Positions 25,160 to 35,292 of a DNA stretch of 64,000 nucleotides are shown here, in pieces. Position 1 is the first letter of the stretch. The number at the start of each line of letters is the position of its first letter. Made by a program: the position numbers and the translations under genes. Location of the stretch: the NCBI RefSeq assembly GCF_008123965.1, contig NZ_VSTH01000079.1, forward strand, positions 20,396 through 84,395, read 5' to 3'. The notes beneath the pieces were generated by a model. It saw only the letters and a list, made by a program, of their open reading frames with translations. It did not search any database and had not been told where the DNA came from. Source of the stretch: Bradyrhizobium hipponense (GTDB lineage Bacteria; Pseudomonadota; Alphaproteobacteria; Rhizobiales; Xanthobacteraceae).

Positions 25160-25555
25160 TCACGGCCGGTTGCGCATCCAGTCGGCGAGACCCGACAGCG
25201 CCCGATCGAGGTCGTGCCGCGCGGCCGCATCGGCCACCGTTTCCTCGAGCGCCCCGCGCATGCAGAGCATCCATGCATCGCGTTCGGCATCGCCGATGGC
25301 AAAACCGATGTGGCGTTGGCGCAGCCGCGGATGGCCCTTCTCGACGGAGTAGAGTTTTGGGCCGCCGGTCCATTCGGTGAGATAGCGCTTCAGCACGTCC
25401 TTGATCGCGCCGAGATCGGCCGCGTGCATGGCACGAATGGTCCGCGCCTCCGCAAGCGTATCCATCCGATCATAAAAGCGCTCGACCAGCCGATCGATCG
25501 TGGCACTGCCGCCGATCCGCTCGAACGTGGAGATTGCGACGTCGCTATCGGTCAT
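25160..25555 (-). CDS. Group II truncated haemoglobin
   Basis: A 131-residue 2-on-2 globin. The N-terminus FERIGGSATIDRLVERFYDRM is the A/B-helix region. The group II segment YSVEKGHPRLRQRHIGFAI includes the proximal His (RHIGF), and DAWMLCMRGAL follows with the conserved Trp. It starts 12 bp after the boxR stop on the same strand, so the two are probably co-transcribed. An O2-binding globin beside an O2-dependent benzoyl-CoA pathway is suggestive of oxygen supply or sensing (inference). Confidence 0.88.
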   Translation of the reverse strand: MTDSDVAISTFERIGGSATIDRLVERFYDRMDTLAEARTIRAMHAADLGAIKDVLKRYLTEWTGGPKLYSVEKGHPRLRQRHIGFAIGDAERDAWMLCMRGALEETVADAAARHDLDRALSGLADWMRNRP

Positions 25556-25567
25556 TCCGCGTCCCGG

Positions 25568-26476
25568 CTACAGCGCCACGCTGCGCAGCCCAAAACTGCG
25601 TGCTTCGTTCTGAAGCACCGGCCGCACCGCGTCGATCAACCGTGCGGCGGCGGCGTCGACGGAAAGCCCCGCGGTATCCACCACCGCGGTGGCGCGCGCA
25701 TACAGCGGCTCGCGGCTGCGCAGAATGTTACGCAACTCCGCCATCGCGGAACGATCATCCGCCATCGGGCGAAGGTCGCCCTGACGGCGCACGCGGGCCA
25801 TGTGCTCCTCGGGCTCGGCCTTCAGCCAGATCGTGTAGAACGACGACAGGATCTGGTCGAAGGTGAGCGGCTCCGAGACGATGCCGCCGCCGGTGGCGAG
25901 CACCATCAGCTCGTTGCGCGCGAGCAACTGCTGCAGCGCCGCCTGCTCCATGCGGCGAAAGCCTTCCTGGCCGTACAGCGCGATGATCTCGGCGACCGAG
26001 AGCCCGTTCTGCTGCTCGACCTCCTTGTTGAGCTCGACAAAGCTCCAGCCGACCTTCTTCGCCAGAATCTTGCCCAGCGTGGATTTGCCGGCGCCGCGCA
26101 GGCCGATCAGCGCGATGCCGCAGAATGGCGCGCGCCGCGGCGCGGATGCGCTGCCGCCGGCGAGCAGGTCCTTGGCCTGGGCGATCTGGCCCGGCGTCGC
26201 CTTGCGCAGCAAGTCGCGAAACATCTGCCAGTCCGGCGTCGGATCGGCCGATGGAAGCAGATCTTCCAGATGCGCGCCCATCGCGTCCGAGACGCGGCGC
26301 AAGAGCACGATGGAGACATTGCCCTTGCCGCTTTCGAGCTGGGCGATATAGCGCTCCGAAATACCTGAAACCTTGGCGAGCACTTTTCGCGACATGCCGC
26401 GCAGTGCGCGCATGGTGCGCACGCGCTGGCCGAGCTGTTCGAGGAAGCGGGATTCGGCGTCGGGACTGTCGGTCAT
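25568..26476 (-). CDS. boxR: BoxR-type benzoyl-CoA-responsive transcriptional repressor
   Basis: A 302-residue regulator of the BoxR/BzdR family. It has an N-terminal HTH (residues about 15-72: LGQRVRTMRALRGMSRKVLA, then ISERYIAQLESGKGNVS) and a C-terminal shikimate-kinase-like domain. The P-loop GLRGAGKST is at about 125-133, followed by ELNKEVEQQNGLSVAEI. In Azoarcus the kinase-like domain binds benzoyl-CoA rather than shikimate and releases DNA at TGCA motifs. The gene is divergent from the benzoate-CoA ligase across 136 bp. Confidence 0.95.
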   Translation of the reverse strand: MTDSPDAESRFLEQLGQRVRTMRALRGMSRKVLAKVSGISERYIAQLESGKGNVSIVLLRRVSDAMGAHLEDLLPSADPTPDWQMFRDLLRKATPGQIAQAKDLLAGGSASAPRRAPFCGIALIGLRGAGKSTLGKILAKKVGWSFVELNKEVEQQNGLSVAEIIALYGQEGFRRMEQAALQQLLARNELMVLATGGGIVSEPLTFDQILSSFYTIWLKAEPEEHMARVRRQGDLRPMADDRSAMAELRNILRSREPLYARATAVVDTAGLSVDAAAARLIDAVRPVLQNEARSFGLRSVAL

Positions 26477-26535
26477 GGACTACAGATCATGGGCCTTCTT
26501 GAGCGGGTGTCCTGCGGCGCATTTCAATGAAACAT

Positions 26536-26592
26536 AATGCGTGATAGCATTGACAGCAAGCCAATGCGGTGTCTTTCTATGAATTATAATTC
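26536..26592. promoter_or_regulatory. boxR-bclA divergent promoter region
   Basis: Contains an inverted pair AATGC/GCATT (26536-26551) that overlaps a TTGACA-like -35 hexamer (26550-26555). Further on is a perfect 12-bp palindrome, GAATTATAATTC (26581-26592), which includes TATAAT. The inverted pair is a degenerate relative of the TGCA sites elsewhere, not a match. The hexamers are too far apart to pair with each other. Confidence 0.35.
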
Positions 26593-26612
26593 TAAAATCG
26601 GGGGAGAAGTCC

Positions 26613-28154
26613 GTGAGCGAGGGATCCTATAATGCGGTGACCTGGCTGCTCGACCGTAACGTCGAGGAGGGCCGCGGCACCAAGCTGGCCTTCGACGACA
26701 CCGTCTCTCGCCTGACTTATGGCGAGCTCCAGCAACAGACCCGCCGCGCCGCCAACATGCTGCGCCGTCTCGGCGTCCGCCGCGAGGAACGTGTGGCGAT
26801 GATCATGCTGGACACGGTCGACTTTCCAATCGTGTTTCTGGGCGCGATCCGCGCCGGCATCGTACCGGTGCCGCTCAATACGCTGCTGACCGCCGATCAA
26901 TATGCCTACATCCTCGCCGACTGCCGCGCGCGCGTGCTGTTCGTCTCGGAGGCGCTCTATCCCGTCATCAAGGACGTCGTCGGCCGGATGCCGGATCTCG
27001 AGCATGTCGTGGTGTCCGGCGCCAAGGTCAACGGCCACAAGCAGCTCAAAGAGGAGCTGGCACGCGAGAACGATCAATTCACGACCGCTGCGACGCATGC
27101 CGACGAGCCGGCGTTCTGGCTGTACTCATCAGGCTCGACCGGCATGCCCAAGGGCGTGCGTCACCTGCATTCAAACCTGCAAGCCACCGCCGAAACCTAC
27201 GCCAAACAGGTGCTCGGCATTCGCGAGAGCGACGTTTGTCTCTCCGCGGCGAAGCTGTTCTTCGCCTACGGCCTCGGCAATGCCCTCACTTTCCCGATGT
27301 CGGTCGGCGCCAGCGTGGTGCTGAATAGCGAGCGGCCTACGCCGGCGCGGATGTTCGACCTGATGAACCGCTACAATCCCTCGATCTTCTACGGCGTGCC
27401 GACGCTGTTTGCAGCGATGCTCAACGACGAGACGACGAAGGCGGAGCGCGGTGGCAACGCACTGCGCATCTGCACCTCGGCCGGCGAGGCGCTGCCGGAA
27501 TCCGTCGGCAACAGTTGGAAGGCGCGCTTCAACGTCGACATTCTGGATGGTGTCGGCTCGACCGAGCTGTTGCACATCTTCCTGTCGAATGCTCCCGGCG
27601 ACATCAAATATGGCTCGTCCGGCAAGCCGGTGCCGGGTTATGCGGTGCGGCTCGTCAACGAGGCCGGCCAGGACGTCGCCGACGGCGAGGTCGGGGAGTT
27701 GCTGGTCGATGCGCCCTCCGCGGGCGAAGGCTACTGGAACCAGCGCCACAAGAGCCGCCGCACGTTTGAAGGCCCGTGGACCCGCACCGGCGACAAATAC
27801 ATCCGCGACGCCGAGGGCCGCTACACCTTCTGCGGCCGCGCCGACGACATGTTCAAGGTTTCCGGCATCTGGGTCTCGCCCTTCGAGGTCGAGAGCGCAC
27901 TGATCACGCATCCGGCCGTGCTGGAGGCGGCGGTCGTGCCCGAAGCGGATCCGGAAGGCCTGCTGAAGCCGAAGGCCTTCGTCGTGCTGCGCCCCGGCGC
28001 GACGACGACCGGCCTGCAGGAGGTGCTGAAGGATCACGTCAAGCAGAAGATCGGCCCCTGGAAATATCCGCGCTGGATCGACGTGGTGGACTCGCTGCCG
28101 AAGACCGCGACGGGGAAGATCCAGCGGTTCAAGCTGCGGGACGGCGCGAATTGA
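26613..28154 (+). CDS. bclA: Benzoate-CoA ligase
   Basis: A 513-residue AMP-forming ligase that activates benzoate to benzoyl-CoA in the cytoplasm. The ATP/AMP motif YSSGSTGMPKGV lies at about 170-182, GVGSTE follows in the A5 region, WTRTGDKY is A7, and KTATGKIQRFKLR carries the catalytic A10 Lys. The aryl-CoA-ligase segment FFAYGLGNALTFP is typical of BadA/BclA. The start is GTG at 26613 after GGGGAGA. Benzoyl-CoA feeds BoxB/BoxC downstream and is the inducer of BoxR. Confidence 0.95.
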   Translation: MSEGSYNAVTWLLDRNVEEGRGTKLAFDDTVSRLTYGELQQQTRRAANMLRRLGVRREERVAMIMLDTVDFPIVFLGAIRAGIVPVPLNTLLTADQYAYILADCRARVLFVSEALYPVIKDVVGRMPDLEHVVVSGAKVNGHKQLKEELARENDQFTTAATHADEPAFWLYSSGSTGMPKGVRHLHSNLQATAETYAKQVLGIRESDVCLSAAKLFFAYGLGNALTFPMSVGASVVLNSERPTPARMFDLMNRYNPSIFYGVPTLFAAMLNDETTKAERGGNALRICTSAGEALPESVGNSWKARFNVDILDGVGSTELLHIFLSNAPGDIKYGSSGKPVPGYAVRLVNEAGQDVADGEVGELLVDAPSAGEGYWNQRHKSRRTFEGPWTRTGDKYIRDAEGRYTFCGRADDMFKVSGIWVSPFEVESALITHPAVLEAAVVPEADPEGLLKPKAFVVLRPGATTTGLQEVLKDHVKQKIGPWKYPRWIDVVDSLPKTATGKIQRFKLRDGAN

Positions 28155-28205
28155 GCGTGCGCATGTCGAGGGTGACTGACACTGCTGCGGCAAGCCCACC
28201 TGCGC

Positions 28206-28230
28206 TCCCTCCCCCACAAGGGGGGAGGGA
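28206..28230. repeat. Short hairpin after bclA
   Basis: A 10-bp perfect stem, TCCCTCCCCC with GGGGGAGGGA, around ACAAG. It is a truncated relative of the family A repeats. It lies between the ligase and hydrolase genes on the same strand, without a T-tract, so it may attenuate rather than terminate. Confidence 0.5.
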
Positions 28231-28283
28231 CGACGGAGTGCGTCGAAGCGCCTCCTGCCCGTTGCGCGAAGAAGAGTGACAGC

Positions 28284-29102
28284 ATGACCAACATCACCTC
28301 TACCGGCTTCCTCAGCATCGGGAGCGCCAGCCTTGAGTATAAATGGCTGGCGCCGCAAACCGCCGACGCTCCGACCATCGTCATGCTGCATGAAGGGCTC
28401 GGTTCGGTCGGTCTGTGGGGTGACTTCCCCGAAAAGCTGCAGCAGGCGACCGGCGCCGGCATCTTCGCCTATTCGCGCGCGGGTTATGGCCAGTCGAGCC
28501 CGGTGAGCCTGCCGCGGCCGCTCGATTACATGCAGCGCGAGGCGCTGGACGTGCTGCCGAAGTTGCTCGATGCGATCGGCTTCAAGCGCGGCCTGCTACT
28601 CGGCCATTCCGATGGTGCCTCGATCGCTACGATCTATGCCGGCGCGCACCAGGATCATCGCCTCCAGGGCGTCGTGCTGATGGCGCCGCATTTCATCGTC
28701 GAGGACATCTCGGTGAAGTCGATTGCGGACATCAAGACCGCCTATGAGACCACGGAGCTGAAAACAAAGCTCGGGCGCTGGCACAAGGACGTCGACAACG
28801 CCTTCTACGGCTGGAACGGCGCCTGGCTCGATCCCAAATTTCGCGACTGGGACATCTCCGAGTATCTCGCCTACATCCGTGTCCCTGTTCTGGTCCTGCA
28901 AGGCGTGGACGATCAATATGGGACGCTGCGCCAGGCCGAGATCGCGCAGCAAGAATGTTATTGTCCGGTAGAACTGAAAGTCATTTCAGGCGCGGAGCAT
29001 TCCCCCCATCGTGAAGCACCTGGGCTGACGCTTGTCGCGATTGAGCAATTTGCCAAAGCGGCCCTGCGCGACGATCAGGGACTTCAAGGCCGCGCCGCCT
29101 GA
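28284..29102 (+). CDS. Alpha/beta hydrolase of the box cluster
   Basis: A 272-residue alpha/beta-fold hydrolase. The oxyanion segment is MLHEGLGS, the nucleophile elbow is LLGHSDGAS, an acid follows in VLQGVDDQYG, and the base His is in SGAEHSPHRE. Similar hydrolases accompany box genes in Bradyrhizobium and relatives, where they may act on a ring-cleavage product or as a thioesterase; the exact reaction is unknown to me. It lies between bclA and boxC on the same strand. Confidence 0.88.
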   Translation: MTNITSTGFLSIGSASLEYKWLAPQTADAPTIVMLHEGLGSVGLWGDFPEKLQQATGAGIFAYSRAGYGQSSPVSLPRPLDYMQREALDVLPKLLDAIGFKRGLLLGHSDGASIATIYAGAHQDHRLQGVVLMAPHFIVEDISVKSIADIKTAYETTELKTKLGRWHKDVDNAFYGWNGAWLDPKFRDWDISEYLAYIRVPVLVLQGVDDQYGTLRQAEIAQQECYCPVELKVISGAEHSPHREAPGLTLVAIEQFAKAALRDDQGLQGRAA

Positions 29103-29122
29103 AGTCCTCCACATGAAACAAA

Positions 29123-29182
29123 ATGCATGTTAAATGCATTTGAGCACTGGACGGGCCCATAAAGATGCATTATTGTGCATCT
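29123..29182. promoter_or_regulatory. Putative BoxR operators upstream of boxC
   Basis: TGCATTATTGTGCA (29166-29179) fits TGCA-N6-TGCA and lies inside a perfect inverted repeat with 7-bp arms, AGATGCA and TGCATCT. A second pair, ATGCATGTTAAATGCAT (29123-29139), has N7 spacing. Both lie 36-100 bp before the boxC ATG. This argues that boxC starts a transcript of its own. Confidence 0.62.
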
Positions 29183-29218
29183 AACGCCAAAACTCATAAT
29201 CAAGCTCAAGGGTGGCCC

Positions 29219-30907
29219 ATGGCCGGGGAAGATCGGCGCCTCGCAGGCGGCGCGACATTCATCGATTTCCAGACCGAACCGTCGCGCTACCGGCACTGGA
29301 AGCTCGCGGTCGACGGCGACGTCGCGACCCTGACCATGGACGTCGACGAGAATGGCGGCCTGTTCGAGGGCTATCTGCTCAAGCTCAATTCCTACGATCT
29401 CGGCGTCGACATCGAGCTTGCGGACGCGGTCCAGCGGCTGCGCTTCGAGCATCCCGAGGTGAAGGTGGTGGTGATGCGCTCGGCCAAGAACCGTGTGTTC
29501 TGCGCCGGCGCCAACATCCGCATGCTCGCCGGCTCCACCCACGCCCACAAGGTCAATTTCTGCAAGTTCACCAACGAGACCCGCAACGGCATGGAAGACT
29601 CCTCGGAGAACTCCGGCCAGCGCTTCATCACGGTGGTAAACGGCTCGGCGGCCGGCGGCGGCTACGAGCTTGCGCTCGCCACGGACCACATCATCCTTGC
29701 CGATGACGGCGCGTCTGCGGTGGCGCTGCCGGAAGTGCCGCTGCTCGCGGTGCTGCCGGGCACTGGCGGGCTCACGCGCGTCGTCGACAAGCGCAAGGTG
29801 CGCCGCGACCATGCCGACTACTTCTGCACCATCGAGGAAGGCGTGAAAGGCAAGCGCGCCGTGCAATGGCGTCTCGTCGACGAGATCGCGCCGAATTCGA
29901 AACTCGAGAGCAGGATCGCCGAGCGCGCCAGGGAATTTGCGGCGGCCTCGAAGCGCAACGGCAGCGGCAAGGGCGTTGCGCTGACGCCGCTCAGGCGTCT
30001 CATCGACGAGACCAGCCTGCGCTACGGCTTCGTCACCGTCGATATCGACCGTGCCGCGCGCATCGCCACCATCTCGATCAAGGCGCCCGAGGCGTCGCCG
30101 CCTACCGACATCGACGGCATGCTGGCGCAGGGCGCTTCGTTCTGGCCGCTGCAGGTCGCACGCGAGCTCGACGACGCGATCCTGCATCTGCGCATCAACG
30201 AGCTCGAGATCGCCATGCTAGTGTTCAAGAGCCATGGCGACCGCGCCCATGTGCTGGCCTCCGACGCCTTCCTCGAAGCCAACAAGGCGCACTGGCTGGT
30301 CAACGAGATCCGCCATTACTGGAAGCGCGTGTTCAAGCGCATCGACGTCACCTCGCGCACGCTGGTGACGCTGGTCGAGCCCGGCTCCTGCTTTGCCGGC
30401 ACACTGGCCGAGCTCGTCTTCGCCGCCGACCGCTCTTACATGCTGATCGGCACGCGCCAAGGCGACAACCGGCCGCCGCCGTCGATCGAGCTTTCGTCCA
30501 TGAACTTTGGCTCCTATCCGATGAGCCATGGTTTGACCCGGCTGCAGTCGCGCTTCCAGGCCGACCCGTCCGATCTGGAGCGCGCGGAAGCCACCGTCGG
30601 CACCAGCCTCGACGCCGAGGAGGCCGAGGAACTCGGCCTCGTCACCTTCGCGCTCGACGATATCGATTGGGACGACGAGGTCCGCGTCTTCCTCGAGGAG
30701 CGCGCCAGCTTCTCGCCGGACAGCCTCACCGGCATGGAAGCCAGCCTGCGCTTCGTCGGCCCCGAGACGATGGAGTCAAAAATCTTCTCGCGCCTGACCG
30801 CGTGGCAGAACTGGATTTTCCAGCGTCCCAACGCCGTCGGCGAAGAAGGCGCGCTGCGCCGCTACGGCAGCGGCCAGAAGCCGAAATTCGATATGACACG
30901 GGTGTAA
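29219..30907 (+). CDS. boxC: 2,3-Epoxybenzoyl-CoA dihydrolase (BoxC)
   Basis: A 562-residue crotonase-superfamily enzyme that opens the epoxidised benzoyl-CoA ring hydrolytically. It yields 3,4-dehydroadipyl-CoA semialdehyde and formate. The length is the usual BoxC size, about twice a simple hydratase. The crotonase oxyanion segments NRVFCAGANIRML and VNGSAAGGGYELALATD are in the N-terminal half. I start at 29219 (AAGGGTGG upstream), because the frame's earlier start at 29165 would place a regulatory palindrome inside the coding region. BoxB follows after 122 bp. Confidence 0.96.
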   Translation: MAGEDRRLAGGATFIDFQTEPSRYRHWKLAVDGDVATLTMDVDENGGLFEGYLLKLNSYDLGVDIELADAVQRLRFEHPEVKVVVMRSAKNRVFCAGANIRMLAGSTHAHKVNFCKFTNETRNGMEDSSENSGQRFITVVNGSAAGGGYELALATDHIILADDGASAVALPEVPLLAVLPGTGGLTRVVDKRKVRRDHADYFCTIEEGVKGKRAVQWRLVDEIAPNSKLESRIAERAREFAAASKRNGSGKGVALTPLRRLIDETSLRYGFVTVDIDRAARIATISIKAPEASPPTDIDGMLAQGASFWPLQVARELDDAILHLRINELEIAMLVFKSHGDRAHVLASDAFLEANKAHWLVNEIRHYWKRVFKRIDVTSRTLVTLVEPGSCFAGTLAELVFAADRSYMLIGTRQGDNRPPPSIELSSMNFGSYPMSHGLTRLQSRFQADPSDLERAEATVGTSLDAEEAEELGLVTFALDDIDWDDEVRVFLEERASFSPDSLTGMEASLRFVGPETMESKIFSRLTAWQNWIFQRPNAVGEEGALRRYGSGQKPKFDMTRV

Positions 30908-30920
30908 CGACATTTTCTGC

Positions 30921-31003
30921 GTCATGGCCGGGCTTGTCCCGGCCATCCACGTGCTTGGCTCAACAAGCAAGAACGTGGATGCCGGCACAAGGCCGGGCAT
31001 GAC
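30921..31003. repeat. Inverted repeat between boxC and boxB (family C-like)
   Basis: GTCATGGCCGGGCTTGTCCC and the complementary GGCACAAGGCCGGGCATGAC form the outer arms, with CACGT...ACGTGG inside. It occupies nearly all of the boxC-boxB gap. It could adjust the ratio of the two enzymes by RNA folding. Confidence 0.75.
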
Positions 31004-31029
31004 GAAATGAAATCGCAAGGAGCACGGCC

Positions 31030-32481
<1,452 letters not shown>

Positions 32482-32520
32482 GGGCTGCTCGCGAGACGCG
32501 ATCACGCGCCACAACTCCGC

Positions 32521-32615
32521 CGTCGTCCCGGATCTGCGCTTACGCTTGTGCGGGACGACGGCGGAATTTGTGGAGTGAGATACCCGCTTCGCGCTCAGCG
32601 CGTCCCGGGATGACG
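32521..32615. repeat. Dispersed inverted repeat, family C variant
   Basis: Two nested inverted pairs: CGTCGTCCCGGATCTGCGC with the GCGGGACGACG arm, then CGCTTCGCGCTCAGCGCG. It lies between the convergent boxB and M48 protease genes and probably serves as a terminator for both. Confidence 0.7.
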
Positions 32616-32630
32616 CACGCTTGGCGCGCG

Positions 32631-34130
32631 TCAATCCGCCACGACCTTGACGCGGTCGCGCACCTTCACCTGCGCGTTGCGATCGAGGCCGTTGAGCACG
32701 CGAAAACGTTCGGCCGGGTGATCGACGCCGGCCATGCGGTGGGAGAGTGATTCCACGGTGTCGCCAGGCTGCACGGTGATGACCTTGATGCGCAGCGGGC
32801 GGGCGGCCTGGATCTCTTCGAGCGTCAGGCGGCGGAATGAATTAACGGTCTCGCGCGCGTTGCGCTCGCTCTCGGTCGACTTCTGCCTCGTCGCGAAGAT
32901 GAAGCGGTAGACGTCGCTGCCGAAACGCAACGCGTAGACCTTGAACTGCCACTGATCGCCCTTGGCGGTGGCGGAGGCGGCCGGAAAGCCGTTGATGGTG
33001 ATATCCTCGGTGGAGGTCTTGTCGACGCCTTCCATCCAGCCCGAATTGAGGTAGTCGCCGAGCGATTGCTCGGCCGGCACCCGCACGACGTCGAAGCGCA
33101 TCGCCTGCGAGCCGCCGTCGCGCACGCCGATCACAGCCTGCGCAGTGTTGTCGAGCGTAAAATTGTCCGGCGCCTGGAAGGTGAAGCCGAGCTTTGGATG
33201 CAGGAATCTGCGGCCGCGGACGAAGCCTTCGCTCGGGTCTTCGCCGTAGACAAGATTGTCGATCGCGGCGAGATAGCTTTCGCGGTCGCGCTCGCCGCCT
33301 TCCGGCGCACCGTATTGCCGCGCGATCGTCTGCGCATTCTGCACGCGCTCCGGAGTTGCCGGATGCGACGAGGTGAAATCCTGCGCGCGCGGATCGAGCG
33401 AGCTCTTGCCGGCCTTCAGCTCGGCATTGCGCTCCATCGCCGAGAGGAAGCGCGCCGCACCATAGGGATCAAAATGCGCGCGGGCGGAAATGCCGACACC
33501 GATGCCGTCAGCCTCGAACTCCTGGTTGCGCGAAAAGCTCGCCATGGTCAGCTTGGTCTTGGCGAGCGCGAGCGCGGTGAGATCGGGATCGCTGCTCATG
33601 TCGGTAACGACACGGGTGACGATCGCAGCCTGGCGCGCCTGATCCTCGCGTATCGCGGCGTGCTTGGACAGAACATGCGCCATCTCGTGGCTGAGCACGG
33701 AGGACAATTCTGAGGTGTCGCTGGCGAGTGCGAGCAGGCCGCGCGTGACATAGAGCTGCCCGTTCGGCAGCGCGAAGGCGTTCACCGCGCCGGAATTGAG
33801 GATGGTGACCCTGTAGCCCTGGTCGGGACGGTCGGACGCCGCGACCAGCCGCTCGACGGTCTTGGTGACCAGCGATTCGAGCCGGGGATCGTCATAGGTG
33901 CCGCCATAGCTCGCTAGGATGCGCTCGTGCTCCTTTTCGGTGGCGGGGGTCTGGGCGACCGCCGGCTTCGGCTTCGGCATCGCGATCGTCGGTGTCGTCG
34001 CGGCGGTCTGGAACCGGCCCATATCGCCGCAGCCGGCGAGGGCTGTGCCCAGCACAAGGCACAGCGCGGCCGCCGCAGCCCGCAGGCGGCGGCCATCACC
34101 TCGTCCGTGCCGTTCTAGCACCCCATCCAC
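32631..34130 (-). CDS. M48-family metalloprotease lipoprotein with C-terminal LysM-like domain
   Basis: A 499-residue predicted lipoprotein: a basic N-terminus, a hydrophobic stretch and the lipobox LAGC (31-34). The zinc motif HEMAH is at 148-152, with the third ligand in the NQEFEADGIG block. The HPATPERVQNA segment is standard for the BepA/LoiP-like group of envelope quality-control proteases. The C-terminal ~65 residues (VQPGDTVESLSHRM...VKVRDRVKVV) look like a LysM peptidoglycan-binding domain. The function is probably outer-membrane protein turnover. Confidence 0.92.
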   Translation of the reverse strand: MDGVLERHGRGDGRRLRAAAAALCLVLGTALAGCGDMGRFQTAATTPTIAMPKPKPAVAQTPATEKEHERILASYGGTYDDPRLESLVTKTVERLVAASDRPDQGYRVTILNSGAVNAFALPNGQLYVTRGLLALASDTSELSSVLSHEMAHVLSKHAAIREDQARQAAIVTRVVTDMSSDPDLTALALAKTKLTMASFSRNQEFEADGIGVGISARAHFDPYGAARFLSAMERNAELKAGKSSLDPRAQDFTSSHPATPERVQNAQTIARQYGAPEGGERDRESYLAAIDNLVYGEDPSEGFVRGRRFLHPKLGFTFQAPDNFTLDNTAQAVIGVRDGGSQAMRFDVVRVPAEQSLGDYLNSGWMEGVDKTSTEDITINGFPAASATAKGDQWQFKVYALRFGSDVYRFIFATRQKSTESERNARETVNSFRRLTLEEIQAARPLRIKVITVQPGDTVESLSHRMAGVDHPAERFRVLNGLDRNAQVKVRDRVKVVAD

Positions 34131-34153
34131 TTCGCTTAACCCGTGCCTGGCCT

Positions 34154-34924
34154 TTATGGCCTTACCCCTGTCGGCTCGCTTGCGCCCAGCAACTCGACCT
34201 GTCCCGCGAGGCGCGCATCGATACGCGGCCCCGTCGTGCCCTCGACCCAGCCCCGGACTCGAACGCGTCGATTTTCCAAGGACTTAAGGGCAACCCCGGC
34301 ACTCTCGAACACCGGTAATATGCGCCTTGAAATAGTCACGGCAAAGCCGCGTGTCCAGTTTCGTCCGAAGTTGAGGTAAGTCGTTGCCCCAGCTTGCCGG
34401 ACCGATAGAACTTTGCCCTCGACCACCATAAAACGCCCGATCCCGGCCAAAATATCGTCCGAACTTTCCGCGTTTTTTATGGCCGACGGGTCAGCCCAGC
34501 TGCCCTTTTTTTGGCGCCGCGCCTCGGCCTCCGCCGCCATCAGGGCGGCAGCGCAGTCCTTGTCCGGAATCTCGGCGGAGACGATCGCCTCGCCCTGGGC
34601 GAGCAGGATGGCCTGCACCGAGATATCGGTTTCGCCGGTGAACATGACGGCAGCTTGGCGGCCGTAACGATCAGGCGCCTCGTCAGTGCCGCGCAGGGTC
34701 ACGTCGTGGCCGACCAGAAGTGACGTCAGCGCCTGCTTCGTCGTCGCGGTTGGCTCGATCCCGGTCAGACGAATTTCACGGCCGTCCTCGAGCCGCACAC
34801 TACGTGCATCGACGATGGCGACGACGCGGCCGTCGCCCTGGGACTCGAGCTGGCACGGTGTCGCGCGCGCGGTGTGACTCGCGGCGAGAAGGAATGCGGC
34901 GATAAGGTGAAACGGCCGTGTCAC
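34154..34924 (-). CDS. Thermonuclease-like (SNase-fold) secreted protein
   Basis: A 256-residue protein with a signal peptide (RPFHLIAAFLLAASHTARA). The staphylococcal-nuclease-like core follows (DGRVVAIVDARSVRLEDGRE, IRLTGIEP, DRYGRQAAVMF). The classic catalytic Arg/Glu set is only partly preserved, so nuclease activity is uncertain. I prefer a GTG start at 34924: everything further upstream in the open frame is repeat-derived. A C-terminal half outside the core (FMVVEGKVLSVRQAG to the end) has OB-like character. Confidence 0.72.
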   Translation of the reverse strand: MTRPFHLIAAFLLAASHTARATPCQLESQGDGRVVAIVDARSVRLEDGREIRLTGIEPTATTKQALTSLLVGHDVTLRGTDEAPDRYGRQAAVMFTGETDISVQAILLAQGEAIVSAEIPDKDCAAALMAAEAEARRQKKGSWADPSAIKNAESSDDILAGIGRFMVVEGKVLSVRQAGATTYLNFGRNWTRGFAVTISRRILPVFESAGVALKSLENRRVRVRGWVEGTTGPRIDARLAGQVELLGASEPTGVRP

Positions 34925-35017
34925 GTTACCCGGAGAGATTGCGTTGTGTGTCGATTTTAACTCAAGTGTGGCGGGGCGCGAAGAGGCTTCTTCACACTCC
35001 GTCATTGCCTCACATGC

Positions 35018-35096
35018 CGTCATTGCGAGCACCGCGAAGCAATCCAGGATCCTTGGCGGAAAGATTCTGGATTGCTTCGCTTCGCTAGCAATGACG
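35018..35096. repeat. Dispersed repeat, family B
   Basis: CGTCATTGCGAGCACCGCGA at one end and the inverted AGCAATGACG at the other, with AAGCAATCCAGG/TGGATTGCTT inside. It sits in the 338-bp divergent gap between the SNase-like gene and an SBP gene. A partial extra CGTCATTGC copy lies just before it at 35000-35008. Confidence 0.8.
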
Positions 35097-35256
35097 ATGT
35101 GGAAGCAGCTCGCCAGACCCTGCCATTCCGCTTTGCGGAAAACGCGCGATGCTCTCGCCGCGCTTCTGCTTGCTGCGCTGTCGCGCATGCGGCATGATTG
35201 CGGCAACAGCAATAACCAAGCCGCCATCAGAGCACGGCGCGATAAGGGAGGTCTTC

Positions 35257-35292
35257 AATTCAATGAAGCGAATTAATTCAATGAAGCGAATT
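35257..35292 (+). repeat. Perfect 18-bp tandem duplication over a start codon
   Basis: AATTCAATGAAGCGAATT occurs twice without a gap (35257-35274 and 35275-35292). Each copy carries an in-frame ATG of the SBP gene, giving the N-terminal duplication MKRINS-MKRIL. GGGAGG stands before the first copy. Confidence 0.9.

Noticed and set aside
26550..26590. Paired sigma-70 promoter (TTGACA with TATAAT) before bclA
   Set aside because: The hexamers are 29 bp apart, too far to work together; only noted as separate elements.
27171..28391. 406-residue minus-strand frame
   Set aside because: Antisense shadow of the benzoate-CoA ligase gene with low-complexity composition.
29165..29218. Upstream start for boxC
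   Set aside because: It would place the TGCA palindrome in coding sequence; the ATG at 29219 has a clear ribosome site and matches family length.
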